A stretch of 64,000 nucleotides of DNA from Typhlomys cinereus (GCA_023101885.1 JALPQD010000115.1:1805953-1869952), one strand, 5' to 3'. Shown: positions 19,141 to 31,060, numbered from the stretch's first letter. The notes: a model not told the origin generated them from the letters alone. Program-made: numbers and translations.

Positions 19141-21874
19141 GAGACAGGAATGTGAAGCCAAGGGAACTCCTGGATCGCCAGTCCAAAACGTGGTTAAACA
19201 AAAGCACGACAGGAGCATTCCCAGTGGAAAGTAGCACACACGCCATTTGCGTGACATACATAGATAACCAAAGTCACATAAGTCTGACGTGGAGGCTCAC
19301 ACCTGTAATCCCAGCACCGCAAAAGCAAGGGGGGGGGTTCCAATCGCTAGGCTACATAGTTCCAGGCTAGCCTGGGCTACAAAGCTGCACCTGTCACAAG
19401 CAAGCAAAAGAACAAGGATGTAGAACATTGTATAAAGCGAAAATGCATGCAAATGTGATAGTGCGATTGTTAGCTGTGGTTGGATAAGGTCAGAGAGCAT
19501 AGGGTTTGCTTCTTTGCATTCAACATTTCTATAGCATTCCCTTGATTGCTTATTAATTGCACCTTGTAAAACCAAAGGTCTAATGGATTATCTCTGAATT
19601 TTCTCTTTAAAGGGATACCGCTAACTAGCGCCTCCTACTATGCCACAGTGACCCTTGATCAGGTCCGGTATATACTCCGTTCAGACACAGATGTTTCCAT
19701 GCCTTTAATAGAAGAGAGGCATCGGGTTCTCAATGAAACCGGGAAAATCCTGCTGGAGAAGTTTGGAGGATCTTTTCTTAACTGTGTCCAAAAAAGTGAA
19801 AAAAGTGCACAGAAGTTAATGCATCTGGTTGTTGAAAATTTCCCATCTTATAGAGATGTGGCTCAGTTTGAGGTGAGCTTGTTCTGTTGAGTTTTGAAGT
19901 CTTACTAGCTCTGAGTTAAATCTTTACCTTCCAGCACTACTTTTAAAAATAAAAACTTCATAGGCTGGAGAGATGGCTCAGAGGTTAAGACTCTGCTTTG
20001 TGAGCAGAAGGTTTTGAGTTCAAACCCCAGGTCCCATTCATGTAAAAAGGCCAGGCGAGAACAGTGTTGACCCGCACTTCCAGGCCCTGGTGGGCGGAGC
20101 CTGGGAAATCCCAGAGCCAAGCGATAAAGAGGTAGAAGCAATCCTGAAGTCACCCCTGGTCATCCATAGGGATATACACTTCCCTCTGATACACACACAC
20201 ACACAAGAATAAAAGCTTCGAAATATGAAGTTTGTTCACTGTGCACAAGAAGCAGTGACAAAATTATTGTTTCAAAGCCATGGCTTTTTATGTTTCCAGA
20301 GAATCCCCTTTAGTCTTTACTTCGGTCTTTTCTTTGTTCTTTTTTAAAATATTTATTTATTTTTATTTATTCAATTGTGCATGTATGCGTGTGTTTGTAT
20401 GTGTGTGTGTGTATATGTAGAACCACAGACGAATTCGGGAACCACCATGGACGACACCACCTCCTTGTTTACTCTGCCCCAGGATTCACAGGCTCCGCCC
20501 TACCAGGACCAGAAACACAGGCGGCCGCTTTCACCCGGCGTCTGTACGTGTTGTCTAGGATCCTGTACATGGCGTCTAGGATCCAAACTCAGGACCTTCC
20601 ACCTGCAAGGCAGAGGTTTAACCCCTGAGCCACCTCTCCAGCCCCTTTTCTTTGTTCTTTTTAATACCTCAAACCTAAAAACCACTGACCCCTTTCTACA
20701 ACGTTGTCTTGTAAGAGTAATGAGGCTCCTTTAGGACTTCAAAAAAATCTAAGTTGGATGAAAATCAGAATGTATACTGACTTCTCTCCAGTAAAAAGTA
20801 TTTTAGAAGACACAATATATACACCATTTTCTTTTCTGTATATAGTGTACTTTTGCAATATTTATTTTATGGTGTAAGAAATTAAGTAGATGTGCTTTTT
20901 AAAATTATCTATTTGAATGACTGGAATGATAACTCAGGGATTAAGACTATCTCGAAAACAGAAGTTCCTGATTTCATATCCCAGATATCATGTAAAAACA
21001 CCAGGCAGAAATGCAGCAACCTGCACTTCTGATTCTGGAAAGCAGAGCCTGGGAAATTCCAAAGTGGAACAAAAAGGAGGTAGAAACAATCCAGAGCGAC
21101 TTCCCAAGTCATCTCCACAAGCATACACAATACCCTGTGATATAGACATACGTGTGCACATGTACGCACACACACATTGAGAGAAAGAACTCATGAATGC
21201 CATGGTGTTCAAATGAAGGTCAAAGGACAATTTTTCACAAGTTGTCTGTCTTCTTCCACCAGAACTCAGGTCACTAAATTTGTGAGCAGATACCTTACCT
21301 GGTGAAGTGTCTTGCTGGCTCAAAATTAGTGTACTTTTAAAATGATGAAAATTTTGTTATACGTTTCCATTATATACCTAGATTTTTTTGTAAAAATTTT
21401 TAGGATCTTTTTAAATTACAAGTTAGCAATTAAAACTACAAATATTATTTCTTAAATCATACTTCATGATTTATAAGGTATTCATACATACATTCTCATT
21501 TGATCCATGCAGTTATGTGTACCTCAGCACAGAGAACAGTATTGCTCCCTATTGTAAACCAAAATCTGAGTGGTTAAATGGTTCATCTTAAGTATCTTAA
21601 TCAGGAAATAGATCATCTTTTTCTTTCACATAGTATGCCCATCAAGTACCTATTATCTAGGACTCCTTTTGTACTTATAAAGTACTAGGGAGTAAAGCCT
21701 TTGACTTGTAAGCAAAAGAACCTAAGTTCAGATCCCACATGAAACGCCTGGCAAATATAACAGCCTGCAGAGCCTGAGAAATCCCAGAGCAAAGCAAAAA
21801 GGAGGTAGAGCAATCCAGGATGATGCCTGAAGTCACCCTTGGGCTTTCATAGGTACTACCAGTGCCCTCTGATA

Positions 21875-21908
<34 letters not shown>

Positions 21909-23583
21909 AATAAAGATGTTAAAAAAAATAGCACATATGAAGATTTCAGATGACTTGGTAATAAATACATATTCTCTCCATTCATAGGGAAAAAGAATTT
22001 CTTTTTACAAACGAGCCCAAATCCTGGTGGCAGACACTTGGAGTGTATTAGAAGGAAAAGGAGATGGCTGTTTTAAGGATATCTCCAGTATCACCATGTT
22101 TGCTGACTATCGATTGCCTCAAGTTCTTGTGTACCTGGGAGCCCTAAAATACTCTGATGAGTTACTGAAGAAGCTTCTCAAAGGTGTACAATTCTAAATC
22201 ATTCTTGTTTCTTCTATGAATTGTTGAGTTTCTACTTAGTTTCTTTCACACACACACATACACACACACACACAAAACCCTCTGCTCTTAAAAAAAAAAA
22301 AGCACTATTCTTAGAATATATGCGCTGAGTATAGTGGTACATGCTATATTCCTGCGTTGGAGTTAGAGGTGAGTTCAAGGGCACCCAGCCCTGGGGCCAC
22401 ATAGCAAGATACTGTCTCAGAGGACAACATGTATATGTGTTAAAATAAAGAAAAATTTAAGAGTAATAGAAATATAAAGAAAATTGCTTTTCTTTTTTAC
22501 AGTGTGAACTATGGACACTTGAAACTTGTGCTATTTGGACATTTTAATTTCAGAGCCTAATGCAATGAAACCTAGATTTATTTTACATGGGGGCGGTGAT
22601 TCAGGTATACTATTTGAGGCATGTTAAACTAAGTGAACTGCATCGGATGTAGCATGAGAGCTAGGTCATATGTGCTGAGGTTTGAGTCACCAGGTTATTT
22701 TGGACAAGTCACTTCTTATTTTGTGTGTCAATATTGGATAATTGCAAACATACAGGATGGCCATGTCATTATATACAAGAAGAATACATAAATTGGGTTA
22801 AGAAGTCTGGGAAAAACTTTCTTTTATATAAGAAATTTAATTATATCATTTTTTATGTGTAGGATTCATTTTTCTTTATTTTCAAAACAAAATAATTTTA
22901 ACTGATTGAATGATTTTTCTCTTATGAAGTCAACTTAAATGTTTCTAAATCAAAATAGCCCAGAATTAGTTCATACAGGAAGTTTTCATACATAGCTGCC
23001 AGCTTTTCATGTGGTAATCCTTTCTGTCCTGTTTCTTCACTTGAAAGCCATACCATGTTATATTGTAGTAGCATACTATGATACCCTGTAATGCTCATGC
23101 TCTAGTTATTGTTTATGCCTTTTTTTGAAGTGTTTCAAAATTTATTATTTGTGTGAGCGTGTATGTGTGTGATGGAGGAGGGATGCGTGCCATGGCGCGC
23201 ATGTGAAAGTCAGAGAACAACTTTGTGGATTTAGTTCTCTCCTTCTATTTCTACATAGGTTCTGGGGATTGAATTCAGATCAGTAGCCTTATGTGGCAAG
23301 TTTCTGTACCCACCAAGTCATCTTTTAAGCCCTATTAACACCTTTAAAGGGGGCAACTATTAGCAAAATCAGGTTTTTAATCTTTTTTAATATTTATCAT
23401 CTTATTCTATGTGTTTGAGAGAGAGAATATCATGCATGCCATGAACTCACAGGAGGAGGTCAGAGGACAACTTTTGATATTCAATTCTCTCCTTCCACCA
23501 TATCAGATTCCAGAGCTCTAACTCAGTTGTCCGGTAGGTTTTCTAGCAGACACCCTACCAGTGAGCTACTTCTGGTCCTTTTT

Positions 23584-23628
<45 letters not shown>

Positions 23629-24649
23629 TAGCTAAGGGCACTTGAGGCCCAAGAGTGACATCAAGAAGCACCCTGAGTTGCTCTACCTCCTCATTGCTTT
23701 GCTTTGGGGTTCCTCAGGCTCTACCCTTCAGAGCTAGAAGTGCAGGCCACTACCATTTCTACCCAGTGTTTTTGTTTTGTTTCATTTTTGTTTGTTTTTG
23801 TTTTGTTTTGTTTTGATTTTTTTGTTTTGTTGGGGATTTGAACTCAGGTCCTTCCACTGTTGAGACAGAGGCTTTAACCTCTGAGCCAACTCTCCAGCCC
23901 TGCCCCCAGTTATATTCAGCTGATGGTTTTTGAGACAGAGTCTGTTATGTAGCCCAGGTGACCTTAAACTTGAGACCCTCTGCCTCAGTCTCCCAAATTG
24001 CCAGGACTGCAGGCATGTGCCACCGTATCCACCATACTTCTATTTTCAACTAAAGCCACATTCATAGGCACCAAAAAGCACTTACGTATTAACTTTTGAG
24101 GTAATATAGTTCACAATGACAGGTCGTTTCAGCTGTCAAGTTGATAATGTGGGGTGTGGGCCAGTAGGTAACCTGTGAGGAATTGTTTAGTTAAGGCAGG
24201 TCTTTGAACAAGTTTTTAGAGATTGTCTTAATTGCATAATTGGTTTGGAAATACTCAACCCACCATTCCCAGGGTAAGTGTTTTAAAATAGAGTCAATTG
24301 GCATTTCTGGCAAAGCTGGTAAGTGGGAAAGCTAAAAGAAAGCATTGGTTCTTCCCCTCTGCTGTTGATGTGAATACGGTGTAACCATTTCCCTCAGCTC
24401 TTTATGCTGGTGTAACTCACCTGCCATGAGCAACTGTCACCTGGAATTGTGACTATGAATAAAATTCCCTTGTTCTCCTAATTGTATCCGTTATATATTT
24501 ATTATAGCATTGAAGTTATGAAACTAGGACACTTACCATGATAACCTATATTATTGTGTAGCAAATTATGTTAACATGTGGCTAGAAAGGAAAGAGTTAT
24601 TGTTTGGTGGTTTCTTTTTTTTTAATTATTATTATTATTTATTAAGTGT

Positions 24650-24681
<32 letters not shown>

Positions 24682-26797
24682 AGAACCACGGGCGAATTTG
24701 GGAACCACCATGGACGCCTCCACCTACTCCTTGTTTACTCTGCCCCGGGATTCACAGGCTCCGTCCTACCAGGACCAGAAGCGCAGCCCCCCCCCCCCGG
24801 CTTCACCCCGGTGTCTATACCTGGGGTCTAGGATCTGAACTCAGGACCTTCCACCTGCAAGGCAGAGGCTTAACCCCTGAGCCATCTCTCCAGCCCTGCT
24901 TGGTGGTTCTATGGGTCAGGAACCTGGGTTCCTTCATCAGGGCTCTGGCCACACTGTCAGCTGGAGCACAGTCTCATCTGAAGGCCCACCTCACAGCGGT
25001 GACATCGGCCTCCAGGTTGCTCTCCTGGTTAATCTGGCAGCTTTAGCAAGTGATAGTCCAGTTTGGAGGAGTTGATCAACAGGAGAATGGAAGAGGATGG
25101 ATTAAAGGAATCGAAGAAGAGCCTCCTCCCGCACTGGCTAGTGCCTAAGCCCACAGGGAAGATGGAGGAAACGGGTAAAACAGCTCTAATGAGATCACCG
25201 CTTGGTGAGGCAGACCTCCATCTTCAGTTGGCCTGTGGGTCCCCTGCACGAGGCAGTGGTCAGGTCACCAGAACAGAAGCCTAGGGAGCCCTACTGGTAC
25301 ATCATAGGGCATTGTCACGGTGGCTCTGCATTGTCACTGAGAAATTCACGATTGAACAAGGGGTTTTATTTTCACTTGCAGTAGTTACAATTTCTTATCC
25401 AGCTTGGCAGGAGAGCCCACACCACTACCAAAGTTCAGGGAACTGGCCACGCAAAGTCCGAGGACTGCTGAGAGGGACAGTCCTCATTTGCCAGACCAGC
25501 AAAGTATACAGAAGGATGCCAACTTCCCTGACCAGCTCCTTCCATCTTACTCACCTGCTCAGAGACTAGTCTCACCCCCCATGGGCTGGTCCTCCCTATC
25601 ATTCAGTCAGGACCTGAAGGCACATTTTTTACAGATATGTCCAGAGCTCCAAGTCTTCAACCGTCAAGTTTGCACATGTATCTAACTATGACAGGCATCA
25701 TTCTTGCTCGTCTCAGGTATGAGAGATTTTTCAGCTAAGGAATGCATTAGCACTTTCAAAGCTGTCCATGATGAATAACATGGAATTAATGGAAGACAAG
25801 ATGCTGGAGGTTTAGTCCCTAAGAGATGATGATTATCATCACACTCTTGAGACAGAGCTAAGTAAAGAAGGAGGTGACTCAGCTATTAGTCAGTCCCCCC
25901 AAAATAAGCCAGCAATATGACTTGAAGGAAGATATCCAAGAAGTCTAAAAGGATCAGAGCTTTGTGGAAGTTTAGAGGGAAATCGACTCTGATGAAAATA
26001 GTAAGAATAAAGTTTATTCCTGTGCGTGTGTTTTAGTGTGACTGTGGGTGCACATGTGCTTGTGGGGGAGAGGGCTTTCTTAGGTATCAGTCCTCCCCTC
26101 TCCATCTTGCTCACAGACTAGCTGGCCTGTGAGCTGCCAGATTCTCCTGTCTGCACCTCCCCTTTCACATTAGGAGAATTGGGGTATCACAGACTCTTGT
26201 AGTGCTGTTTGTCTTATATGTCGGTTCCAAGGATCTGAACTCAAGTCTTCTCCTAAGTCATCTCCTAAGTCTCCTAAATTAGCTTCAAAATTAGGAGGAG
26301 TGATCCGCAAATGATGATTAAAAATTCCCCCAAAATAGCAAGGAACAGTCTTCTGGCTTTAGATAAAGTTTAAGTGAAAGACAAAAAAACAAAAAATTCT
26401 GTCAAGACCAACTTATTGTGTAAGGGAAAAATTAGTAGAGTGACTTTGTGAAATATGTCAAAGCTCATTCAGAAGTTTTACTCTCTACTGGCATTATAGA
26501 AGTTAAGGGCTAAAGTGGAGAACAAAACTGTTAACTTCTCTCTCTCTTTTTTTAACTCTTACAGGAGAGATGCTTCTGAATGGAGATAAGCAAGAGGTGG
26601 AAATTAGAGGGTGCTCACTTTGGTGTGTGGAGCTGATACGGGATTGTCTTCTGGAACTTATTGAAGAAAAGGGAGAAAAACCTAACGGAGAGATCAATTC
26701 TATTCTTCTGGATTATTACTTATGGGACTATGCCCGTGACCATAGGGAGGATATGAAAGAAATTCCATTTCATCGCACACGGTGCATATATTATTGA
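18752..26797 (+). CDS. QNG1: Queuosine 5'-phosphate N-glycosylase/hydrolase, four exons (339 aa)
   Basis: QNG1 (formerly C9orf64, DUF2419/Q_salvage family) releases queuine from queuosine 5'-monophosphate so that it can be reused in the tRNA wobble base. Coding exons: 18752-19082, 19613-19872, 21988-22183 and 26565-26797; all junctions are GT/AG and the frame closes at TGA after 339 codons (human protein about 341). Recognisable family sequence includes [18 protein letters not shown] near the N-terminus, LNFSFW (about residue 71), [38 protein letters not shown] and the C-terminal RCIYY. The protein is intact with no signal or membrane segment, so cytosolic. The frame is open upstream to an in-frame ATG at 18401, but family N-termini start at 18752. 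Confidence 0.95.
19285..19400 (+). repeat. B1-like SINE in QNG1 intron 1
   Basis: GTGGAGGCTCACACCTGTAATCCC, CTACATAGTTCCAGGCTAGCC and CTGGGCTACAAAGC give a clear 7SL-derived B1 core, one of the better preserved ones here. Confidence 0.75.
19613..19872 (+). CDS. QNG1: QNG1 coding exon 2 (residues 111-197)
   Basis: Acceptor TCTCTTTAAAG, donor TTTGAG/GTGAGC. 260 nt; encodes [19 protein letters not shown] through [15 protein letters not shown]. Confidence 0.94.
19963..20215 (+). repeat. Older tRNA-headed SINE
   Basis: Starts GGCTGGAGAGATGGCTCAG, carries box-B-like GAGTTCAAACCCC, a GGGCGGAGCCTGGGAAATCCC middle, and ends in ACACACACACACA plus an A-rich tail. Confidence 0.75.
20345..20645 (-). repeat. 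Young tRNA-headed SINE with internal 21-bp duplication
   Basis: Reverse copy: TG-rich tail at left, GAATTCGGGAACCACCATGG, CpG-rich centre, head GAGCCACCTCTCCAGCCCC at right. A 21-bp unit at 20542-20562 is repeated with three changes at 20563-20583, both ending GTCTAGGATC. Confidence 0.8.
20915..21180 (+). repeat. Older tRNA-headed SINE
   Basis: Diverged head GACTGGAATGATAACTCAGG, middle AGAGCCTGGGAAATTCC, AAAAAGGAGGTAGAAACAATCC, and CACACACA tail. Confidence 0.7.
21185..21325 (-). repeat. B3-like SINE
   Basis: AAGGTCAAAGGACAATTTTTC, CTTCTTCCACCAGAACTCAGG and GTCTTGCTGGCTC are the reversed landmarks of B3. It abuts the preceding SINE. Confidence 0.65.
21680..21925 (+). repeat. Older tRNA-headed SINE, head truncated
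   Basis: Starts in the tRNA region (TAAAGCCTTTGACTTGTAAGC), continues AAAGGAGGTAGAGCAATCC and CACCCTTGGGC, and ends in CA repeats and an A tail. Confidence 0.7.
21988..22183 (+). CDS. QNG1: QNG1 coding exon 3 (residues 198-262)
   Basis: Acceptor TCCATTCATAG, donor CTCAAAG/GTGTAC. 196 nt; encodes [28 protein letters not shown] and [10 protein letters not shown], the most conserved stretch of the family. Confidence 0.94.
22320..22430 (+). repeat. Diverged B1-like SINE in QNG1 intron 3
   Basis: GAGTATAGTGGTACATGC, GAGTTCAAGGGC and AGCAAGATACTGTCTCAG follow B1 order. Confidence 0.55.
23150..23580 (-). repeat. Two adjacent B3-like SINEs in reverse
   Basis: Two cycles of AAAGTCAGAGAACAAC / AGGTCAGAGGACAAC, then CTCCTTCT..GGATTGAA / CTCCTTCCACC..., each ending near a tRNA-head remnant (CACCAAGTCATC; CAGTGAGCTACTTC). 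Confidence 0.65.
23585..23905 (-). repeat. Older tRNA-headed SINE with long (TG)n and GTTTT expansions
   Basis: (TG)22 at about 23585-23628, then GGCCCAAGAGTGACATC, CTACCTCCTCATTGC, a TTTGTTTTGTTTTG expansion at 23768-23830, and the head CTGAGCCAACTCTCCAGCCC. Confidence 0.75.
23920..24040 (-). repeat. B1-like SINE
   Basis: GGTTTTTGAGACAGAGTC, TATGTAGCCCAGGTGACC and GACTGCAGGCATGTGCCACC are a reversed B1. Confidence 0.75.
24128..24530 (+). mobile_element. Unclassified rodent LTR or non-autonomous element
   Basis: Starts near GCTGTCAAGTTGATAATG and ends in AATAAAATTCCCTTGTTCTCC followed by a GAAACTAGGAC motif. The CTGTGACTATGAATAAA ending resembles MaLR-type rodent LTRs. No coding sequence. 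Confidence 0.4.
24620..24900 (-). repeat. Young tRNA-headed SINE
   Basis: (TG) tail, GGGCGAATTTGGGAACCACC, a run of ten C at 24787-24796, and the head TGAGCCATCTCTCCAGCCC. Near-identical over long stretches to copies at 20345 and 40520. Confidence 0.8.
25030..25730. repeat. Dispersed repeat, copy 1 of 2 in the window
   Basis: The segment 25330-25720 aligns by eye with 60560-60960: both carry a GGGGTTTTATT-like start, TTGGCAGGA, GCTGAGAG(AG)GGACA, CATCTTA(C/T)CACCTG-type and CCATGGGCTGG words in the same order. Family not recognised; probably LTR-derived. Confidence 0.5.
25740..26560. other. QNG1 intron 3, right part
   Basis: Contains a weak reversed B3-like piece at about 25990-26250 (GTGCACATGTGCTTGTGGGG, GGTTCCAAGGATCTGAACTC). 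Otherwise nothing recognised. Confidence 0.35.
26565..26797 (+). CDS. QNG1: QNG1 coding exon 4 (residues 263-339)
   Basis: Acceptor TTTAACTCTTACAG; TGA stop at 26795-26797. Encodes [37 protein letters not shown] and RCIYY. No AATAAA is present in the next 200 bases; ATTAAA at 27011-27016 is the best poly(A) candidate. Confidence 0.94.
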
Positions 26798-27354
26798 CTC
26801 TGAATGTAAATTGAGCCAGAGAAAACTCTTTATATTTTTATATCATCATTTGCACATTTATGATTTGATATTAACATGGTAGAATTTACAGGAATATGAT
26901 AATTGATTACCCAGTCTCACTTTTAAATTTTTTCTTGCCCTATCATTGTGTATTCTGATAATCATGCTGCATAATCTTTTTTTTGCTTTTATGCAAGAAT
27001 GTTTAATTTCATTAAATTGTCAAAAGTCAAAAGCCTTCCATTTCATTTAGTAATTTAAATTTAATTGGTCAACATGTGTTCATTATACTTCCATTATTTT
27101 TTGTAGTTTTAAATGGTTCAGAAAAATCTTAAATTATGAAAAATTACATTTTGAGCTTGAATAGTAATTATGACATTATATTCTAAATTTGTAATGACCA
27201 GTGTAGCCATCTTGGATATTTTTCTTTTTCAGTAATATGAGAACCATAATTTTACTCAGTTGCTGATGCTGATGATTTCATAATCCTACAGTATTCATAT
27301 ATTCAGCTGACAACTGTCCTCAACTTAGTCATTTTCCTCCTTTTCCTTTTTTTA

Positions 27355-27460
27355 TTTGTGTGTGTGTGTGTGTGTGTGTGTGTGATATTGGGATCAAATC
27401 CAGGACCTTGCGTTTGTTAAGCAATTGATCCACCACTGAGCCATCTCCCAGCCCAGTTTT
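27355..27460 (-). repeat. tRNA/ID-like SINE fragment with (TG)n
   Basis: (TG)13, then GGGATCAAATCCAGGACC and CACTGAGCCATCTCCCAGCCC, a reversed SINE head. Confidence 0.6.
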
Positions 27461-27554
27461 TTTTTAATGTGTCATAATGTAATATTCAAGAGAGAGAGAA
27501 AAAAGGTGGAGTGTTTTTTTTTGGTATAAAGTATTGCTTTTGTAATAATGAACC

Positions 27555-27835
27555 TTGCATGTTTGGTGTGGCAACACATACCTGTAATCCTAGCACTCAG
27601 AAATCAGAGGCAAAACATTCTGATCTGCAGTGAAGCCTGGCAGAGAGCTTTGCTGGAATGCAAAGTCCTGAGTACTGCCGAATATCAGATGTGGTGGTGT
27701 TTCAGACCTGTGATTCCAGCACTCGGTAGGTAGAAGCAGGAAGATCAGAAGTTCAAGGTTATCCTTGACAGTATAGTGAGTTTAAGGGAAATGTGGGATA
27801 CATGAGACCCTGTCTATAAATAAATGAATAAATAA
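27555..27835 (+). repeat. Two B1-like SINE pieces
   Basis: CACATACCTGTAATCCTAGCACTC and later GTGATTCCAGCACTCGG, AGTTCAAGG and ACCCTGTCTATAAATAAATG. Confidence 0.65.
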
Positions 27836-27839
27836 ATCT

Positions 27840-28820
27840 TGGCATTTTATTTTGAGCTTTTTTATCATTAATGATAGTTTTAGCTATCATTGAATTTGAA
27901 TATCTGTTTACTTAAGGGTGTTTTCACACTACATTGGAATCGATTAAAGATCTTTGGAACTTTTTTTAAAACTGGAGTGGATTATTTTGTTAAGACAGAA
28001 TTTGCCACATGCAATTTTGAGAGACTTGCAGTAAACTAGATGATTTACTCTTCTGCAGAATCAGTACCAACCAAACATTCATGTCCAAATTTCACCCTAC
28101 CTTCCTTCCAACAGAACTTTGGTTTCTACAGTAGTTCCTTTTGCCTTGGCTTCTGAAGGTGATTTGTTCTAGGATGGACTTCTCATGCTGAAATCCAGAG
28201 GTCTTGAGTCCCTTGATACACGGCAGAGTACTTGCTCATAACCTATGTATATCCTCCCGTACAACTCTAGAATAATCAATGTATTTAGTTCAAATGTTGT
28301 GTAGTTGTTTTACTGTGTTGTTTAGGGACCAATGATAAGAACAGATGTTCAGATCAGAACACTTATGTAATCTGTGGTTGATTGAATCCTCAGATGCAGA
28401 GTCCACAGCTAGGAAAAGCTGACCTTATCTTTTATGGAAACAGTTTTTTTTATATTTATTTATTTTTATGTATATGTGGGGACAGGCACCAGACTTGACA
28501 GCAAGGCCTGAGTGGTTTCCCTGGCCCTGACTTTACCTTTTAAACTTACTTTATCTAAATCAGAAAGTACCTTACTGCCATCTGCTGGAAACTTGGGATA
28601 ATGACTACGTTTGTGAAGGATCCTCCTTACACAGTGCACACAAAATCCGTATAGTGATTAAAGGAAGGTGGTCCCATGCCCAGTTCCATAGGTAGGTCTA
28701 GTGCAGTATGGATTATTGTTTGTGGTAAGCCTGTTGTAGTTTGGTAATGGGTGATGTTCTGGCAAGAGAGATGAGGAAGTCCACTGGGAGACTTCTAGAA
28801 AGGCATTCTTCACATTTAAG
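27840..28820. other. Spacer, nothing clear
   Basis: A short reversed SINE scrap lies at about 28440-28530. The remainder is not recognised. Confidence 0.35.
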
Positions 28821-28829
28821 AAATGAATG

Positions 28830-29105
28830 GGGGGGCTGGAGAGGTGGCTCCGGGGTTAATCCTCTCTCTGCCTTGCAGGCGGAAGATCCTGAGTTCGGAT
28901 CCTAGATCCCACCTATAGACGCCGGGAGGAAGCGGGGGCGGCCTGCGTTTCTGGTCCTGGTAGGGCGGAGTAAACGAGGAGGTGGAGGTGTCCATGGTGG
29001 TTCCCGAATTCGCCTGTGGTTCTACACACACACACACACACACATACATATACACACATGCACACACACAATTGAATAAATAAAAAATTAAAAATAAAAA
29101 TGAAA
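28830..29105 (+). repeat. Young tRNA-headed SINE with internal deletion
   Basis: GGGGCTGGAGAGGTGGCTCC head, GAGTTCGGATCC box B, GACGCCGGGAGG, then GGGCGGAGTAAACGAGG where other copies have about 20 more bases, then GGTTCCCGAATTCGCC and a CA-rich and A-rich tail. Confidence 0.8.
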
Positions 29106-29189
29106 TGAATAAGAGGTCCCCCCCTCCTTTCTGGAATGGTTTTTGTCCAAACATGATGGCCAAAATTATGGCGGCTTTTTTCCTGATTT

Positions 29190-29265
29190 TTCTTCAGTGG
29201 TGGGGATGGAATGCAGGGCCTCCAGGTGAGCACTCTACTCTAAGCCACACCCCCAGCCCTAGGGT
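29190..29265 (-). repeat. ID-like SINE fragment
   Basis: TGGTGGGGATGGAATGCAGGGCC, AGGTGAGCACTCTACTC and CCACACCCCCAGCCCTA read as a reversed tRNA-derived SINE. Confidence 0.55.
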
Positions 29266-29404
29266 AGCCAGAGCTCTGCATTACCTGCTGAGCCAGCGCC
29301 TCCCCTGTGCACCCCACACTCGAGATAATAAACAGGTTACTTTTGCAGTTTTTCTTCCATTCCTACCAAATAGCGTCATAATGGATACTTCCTTTTATTC
29401 CTAC

Positions 29405-29600
29405 TACACTTCTGTACCTTTTCTTTTCTTTTTCCCTTTCCCTCTTCCTGCCCTTTTTCTCCCCTCTTCTTGCCCCTTCCTCCTCTGCCCTCTTTCTTCC
29501 CTCTGCCTTTCCCTCAGCTTTCTCCTTCTTTTCCTTTTCTGTTCCCCTGTTCCCACTTCCATCCTTTCCTTTTATCCCCTGCTCCCTTACTCCCAGTTCC
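29405..29600. repeat. Pyrimidine-rich low-complexity tract
   Basis: Almost pure C/T on the + strand. It creates a long Leu/Pro/Ser/Phe-rich open frame with no coding character. Confidence 0.7.
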
Positions 29601-30449
29601 TTCCCACCTCCTTGCTTGTCCAGTGGCCTGCTCTGAGCTTAGACTCTCCATTATGTGAAAGACAGAGGAAGCAGTCCAGGGCTGTGGTGCTCTGTCATTG
29701 GGATTTGTAATCCAGGATGTCTGCATGACTGTAGGCAAGTGCTGTTAAAGGAGCAATGAAGCCAGAAAGTACAAGGAGAAGTGGCAGGCAAGGCCTCCGC
29801 AGCTACCATGATGTGGCTGTTTTTATTTCACCGAGTAGAACTAGAACTTCATCATATGACTCCACATAACTGCCAAGGAGGACAGGAAAGTAGTCTGCCC
29901 TGGACACTGGTTAAAACCTAAACTATTTAAGGAGCATGGCTGGGTATTGGGAAGCAGCAAGAAGTTTTCAGAATCAACACATGGATTTTACCATTTTTGT
30001 ATGTGATATAGACTAAGATCACAAATATGTGTGTCTATTAATGTGTGAATGTTCACGTGCGTGCATGCACTCATGTACAACATGCATGTATAGACCTCAC
30101 AATATAATCACTTCATAAACTTGGTTCTCTCCATCCACCTGTATGTAGGTTACAGCGACTGGCCTCAAGTCACCAGGCTTTCATGACAGCTGCCTTCACC
30201 TACCGAGTTTTCTCCTCAGTCCTAGATTAAGATATCTCAAGTGACTTTAATGATTTTTTTTCAGATCTATTTCATTGGAGCCTGCAAAATGGTAATTTTA
30301 TTGTTGGTTTTGTGATCCTGTGTGGAGTTAAGTTCTCTTTGGGTAGATTTTACTGCAGACTAGAGAACATAATAAACATGGAGCAAACTCCCGAAAACCC
30401 AAACTTCTGTGGAGACCAGAGAGTGATATTAGGAATCATCTTTGGTTAC

Positions 30450-30690
30450 TCTTTAACCTTATTCTCTTGAGACTGGTTCTCTAATTAAATCCAGAGCCTG
30501 ATAACAAGACTAGTCTGACCAGCTAGTTTGCTTTTAAGAATTCCCAGGCTTTGCTTTCTGAGGCTAGAATTACAGCTTGACCCCAACATCTACCTAACAT
30601 TTTTACATGGGATCTAGGGATCTGAACTCTGGTCCTTTTGTTTAGGCGGAGAGCGTTTTAAACTCTGAGCCATGTCCCCAGCCTCCCATA
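30450..30690 (-). repeat. Composite tRNA-headed SINE (long variant)
   Basis: CTAATTAAATCCAGAGCC, ACTAGTCTGACCAGCTAGTTTG, GAATTCCCAGGC and the head CTGAGCCATGTCCCCAGCC. The CTAGTCTGACCAGCTAG module is missing from the standard SINE copies but shared with 44520, 50340, 52520 and 58270. Confidence 0.6.
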
Positions 30691-30924
30691 TATCCTTTTA
30701 ACAAAAATATACAATTCCCTGTCACAGCTTTCTATTCAGAGTTCTTTCCTCCTCACCCCTCCTTCCTTTTGTTTTTTAAACCATGTCATCAATTTTCCCA
30801 TAGCTACCTAAGAATTTCTCTCTTAACAATTTCAGTTTATCCAAGACATTTTGTCAGTGTCTTCCAACACAGTGATCTGGTTGGCTTGATTACTTGCGGC
30901 ATGGGGCATCTCAGTAAGAAAATG

Positions 30925-31060
30925 ATTTGAGGCTAGGGAGATGACGTATTTGTTAGAATGCTCGCCATAGAAGCATAAGAACCCAAATTCAGATCCCCAA
31001 CACCTGTGCGAAAAGCCAGATCCAGTGTCACATGCTTGTAATTCATAGACAGTCATCCTA
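30925..31060 (+). repeat. B3/ID-like SINE
   Basis: GAGGCTAGGGAGATGACG head, ACCCAAATTCAGATCCCC box-B region and CACATGCTTGTAATTC. Confidence 0.6.

Noticed and set aside
18294..19261. Minus-strand and alternate-frame open frames over QNG1 exon 1 (up to 253 codons)
   Set aside because: They are shadows of the GC-rich exon; only the +frame starting at 18752 matches the Q_salvage family.
29105..29710. 201-codon open frame
   Set aside because: Mostly a pyrimidine-rich tract giving Leu/Phe/Ser/Pro runs, starting in SINE and intergenic sequence; no family match.
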